Positions 33,445 through 34,340 of a DNA stretch of 34,340 nt are shown here, one piece after another (position 1 is the first letter of the stretch; each line of letters starts with the position of its first letter). A program made the translations under genes and the position numbers. This DNA comes from an uncultured Lachnospiraceae bacterium (lineage in GTDB: Bacteria > Bacillota > Clostridia > Lachnospirales > Lachnospiraceae): assembly GCA_946040795.1 (NCBI GenBank), contig CAMGCK010000016.1, positions 1 through 34,340 of the forward strand, written 5' to 3'. A model generated the notes under the pieces. It searched no databases. It had not been told where the DNA came from and worked only from the letters and a program-made list of their open reading frames with translations.

Positions 33445-34278
33445 ATGACCGATGTCAAAAGTAAGTTTGCAAACAATAATTTCCGCACCCGCGTCATCAG
33501 CGGTGTCGTGATTGCGATCCTGTTCTTCGGACTGGGCATCGTGGGCGGCCCCATATGGTTTGCGCTGATTGCAGCGGTATCCATGATCGCGCTCTGGGAG
33601 TTTTACCGGGTGTTCGGCATTGAGAAGCGTCCAGCTGGCATTGTCGGTTATGCGCTGGCAGCGGGGTATTGGGCGCTGGTGTATTTTGGCGCGGATGCCT
33701 GGATGTTCCCGTATCTTATAGGCGCTTTCATTGCGGAAATGGGTGTTTATGTCATCGATTATGAGCACATGAAGTCTGATAAAGCCATGGCCGCTGTGAT
33801 CGGCCTGCTTTATGCGGTCGTGATGGTTTCGTTCCTGTACCGCATCCGGACGATGGAAGACGGCGCCTGGATCGTCTGGCTGACCTGTCTTTCCAGCTGG
33901 GGCTGCGATGTCTGCGCTTACATGGTGGGTGTCATGTTCGGCAAACACAAGATGGCACCGATCTTAAGCCCGAAGAAGTCCGTGGAAGGCGCGGTGGGCG
34001 GCCTGGTGGGATCCGGCCTCATCGGTGTGATCTACGGCGCGGTGCTCCGCACACAGTCCGGTGCACTGAAAACACCGATTCTGGCCTGTACGGTCATTTG
34101 TGTGCTGGCAGCGGCTATTTCCATGATCGGCGATCTGACGGCATCGGCTTATAAGCGGGATCACGGCATTAAGGATTATTCCCATGTAATTCCCGGGCAT
34201 GGCGGCATTCTGGATCGTTTTGATTCGGTGATCTTTGTCGCGCCGATCGTGTTCTATCTGGCCGGGCTGTTTATGTAA
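33445..34278 (+). CDS. cdsA: Phosphatidate cytidylyltransferase
   Basis: The 277-residue membrane protein has about eight hydrophobic segments and the C-terminal CDP-alcohol signature SAYKRDHGIKDYSHVIPGHG followed by GILDRFDS. It makes CDP-diacylglycerol for phospholipid synthesis. AAAGAGGA upstream supports the ATG. In related genomes dxr and rseP follow, but the 62 bases left in the window show no dxr start. Confidence 0.95.
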   Translation: MTDVKSKFANNNFRTRVISGVVIAILFFGLGIVGGPIWFALIAAVSMIALWEFYRVFGIEKRPAGIVGYALAAGYWALVYFGADAWMFPYLIGAFIAEMGVYVIDYEHMKSDKAMAAVIGLLYAVVMVSFLYRIRTMEDGAWIVWLTCLSSWGCDVCAYMVGVMFGKHKMAPILSPKKSVEGAVGGLVGSGLIGVIYGAVLRTQSGALKTPILACTVICVLAAAISMIGDLTASAYKRDHGIKDYSHVIPGHGGILDRFDSVIFVAPIVFYLAGLFM

Positions 34279-34340
34279 ACGAGGATATAGTGTGAAAGAA
34301 AGTAGAGGACAGCCATACATGGGCGCACTTTATTAAGCTG

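Noticed and set aside
34292-34336. 14-codon GTG frame after cdsA with GAGGA upstream
   Set aside because: Too short and unrecognised; the window ends at once, so nothing can be supported.
1-34340. CRISPR array, prophage or restriction system
   Set aside because: No regularly spaced repeats beyond the two lepA leader units, and no integrase, capsid, methylase or Cas-like protein in any frame.

Overview
The window looks like chromosome from a Gram-positive member of the Clostridia, most probably a Lachnospiraceae-like gut bacterium. The grounds are strong AGGAGG-type ribosome binding sites, B. subtilis-like -35/-10 promoters, a queT gene behind a preQ1-I riboswitch, the frr-uppS-cdsA order, class A PBP, UppP and DacF genes of Firmicutes type, and several carbohydrate-active enzymes. 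Taxonomy is inference. I see no transposase, phage gene or CRISPR array. Most of the window is core genome; the oddities are local scars.

Region 1 (1-3855) holds a sugar cassette: a membrane GT2 glycosyltransferase, a thiamine-diphosphate enzyme of the acetolactate synthase fold, and an extended SDR. It is probably the end of a longer surface-polysaccharide cluster cut by the left edge. Region 2 (3915-5864) has a preQ1-I riboswitch with queT, a tRNA-Val(GAC) gene with its own promoter and terminator, a possibly leaderless DUF2161-type nuclease-fold gene, and an SDR gene remnant. Region 3 (5902-8894) is a divergent pair of secreted envelope proteins: an SH3b/NlpC-P60 lipoprotein and a CapA-type lipoprotein.

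Region 4 (8964-15148) runs lepA, hemW, GH9 hydrolase. The lepA leader contains two near-identical hairpin repeats. hemW carries a perfect 606-nt in-frame tandem duplication. Region 5 (15226-16733) is a divergent ThuA-like / sugar isomerase-like pair. Region 6 (16803-27540) has a class A PBP facing a tightly packed operon, yigZ-typA-response regulator-histidine kinase-ung-uppP-dacF. It couples translation, DNA repair, signalling and cell-wall recycling.

Region 7 (27541-31301) contains a short gene remnant and a 26-bp perfect hairpin, yebC, a GH35 beta-galactosidase-like gene, and an mscS homologue open for 254 codons that has no usable start codon. Region 8 (31275-34278) is pyrH-frr-uppS-cdsA, with a promoter directly before pyrH and an internal terminator before uppS.

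The most notable observations are the hemW duplication, the possible branched-sugar cassette, the lepA leader repeats, and the truncation of mscS at the pyrH promoter. I found no clear wholly new system. The left-edge cassette is the best candidate for unusual chemistry.
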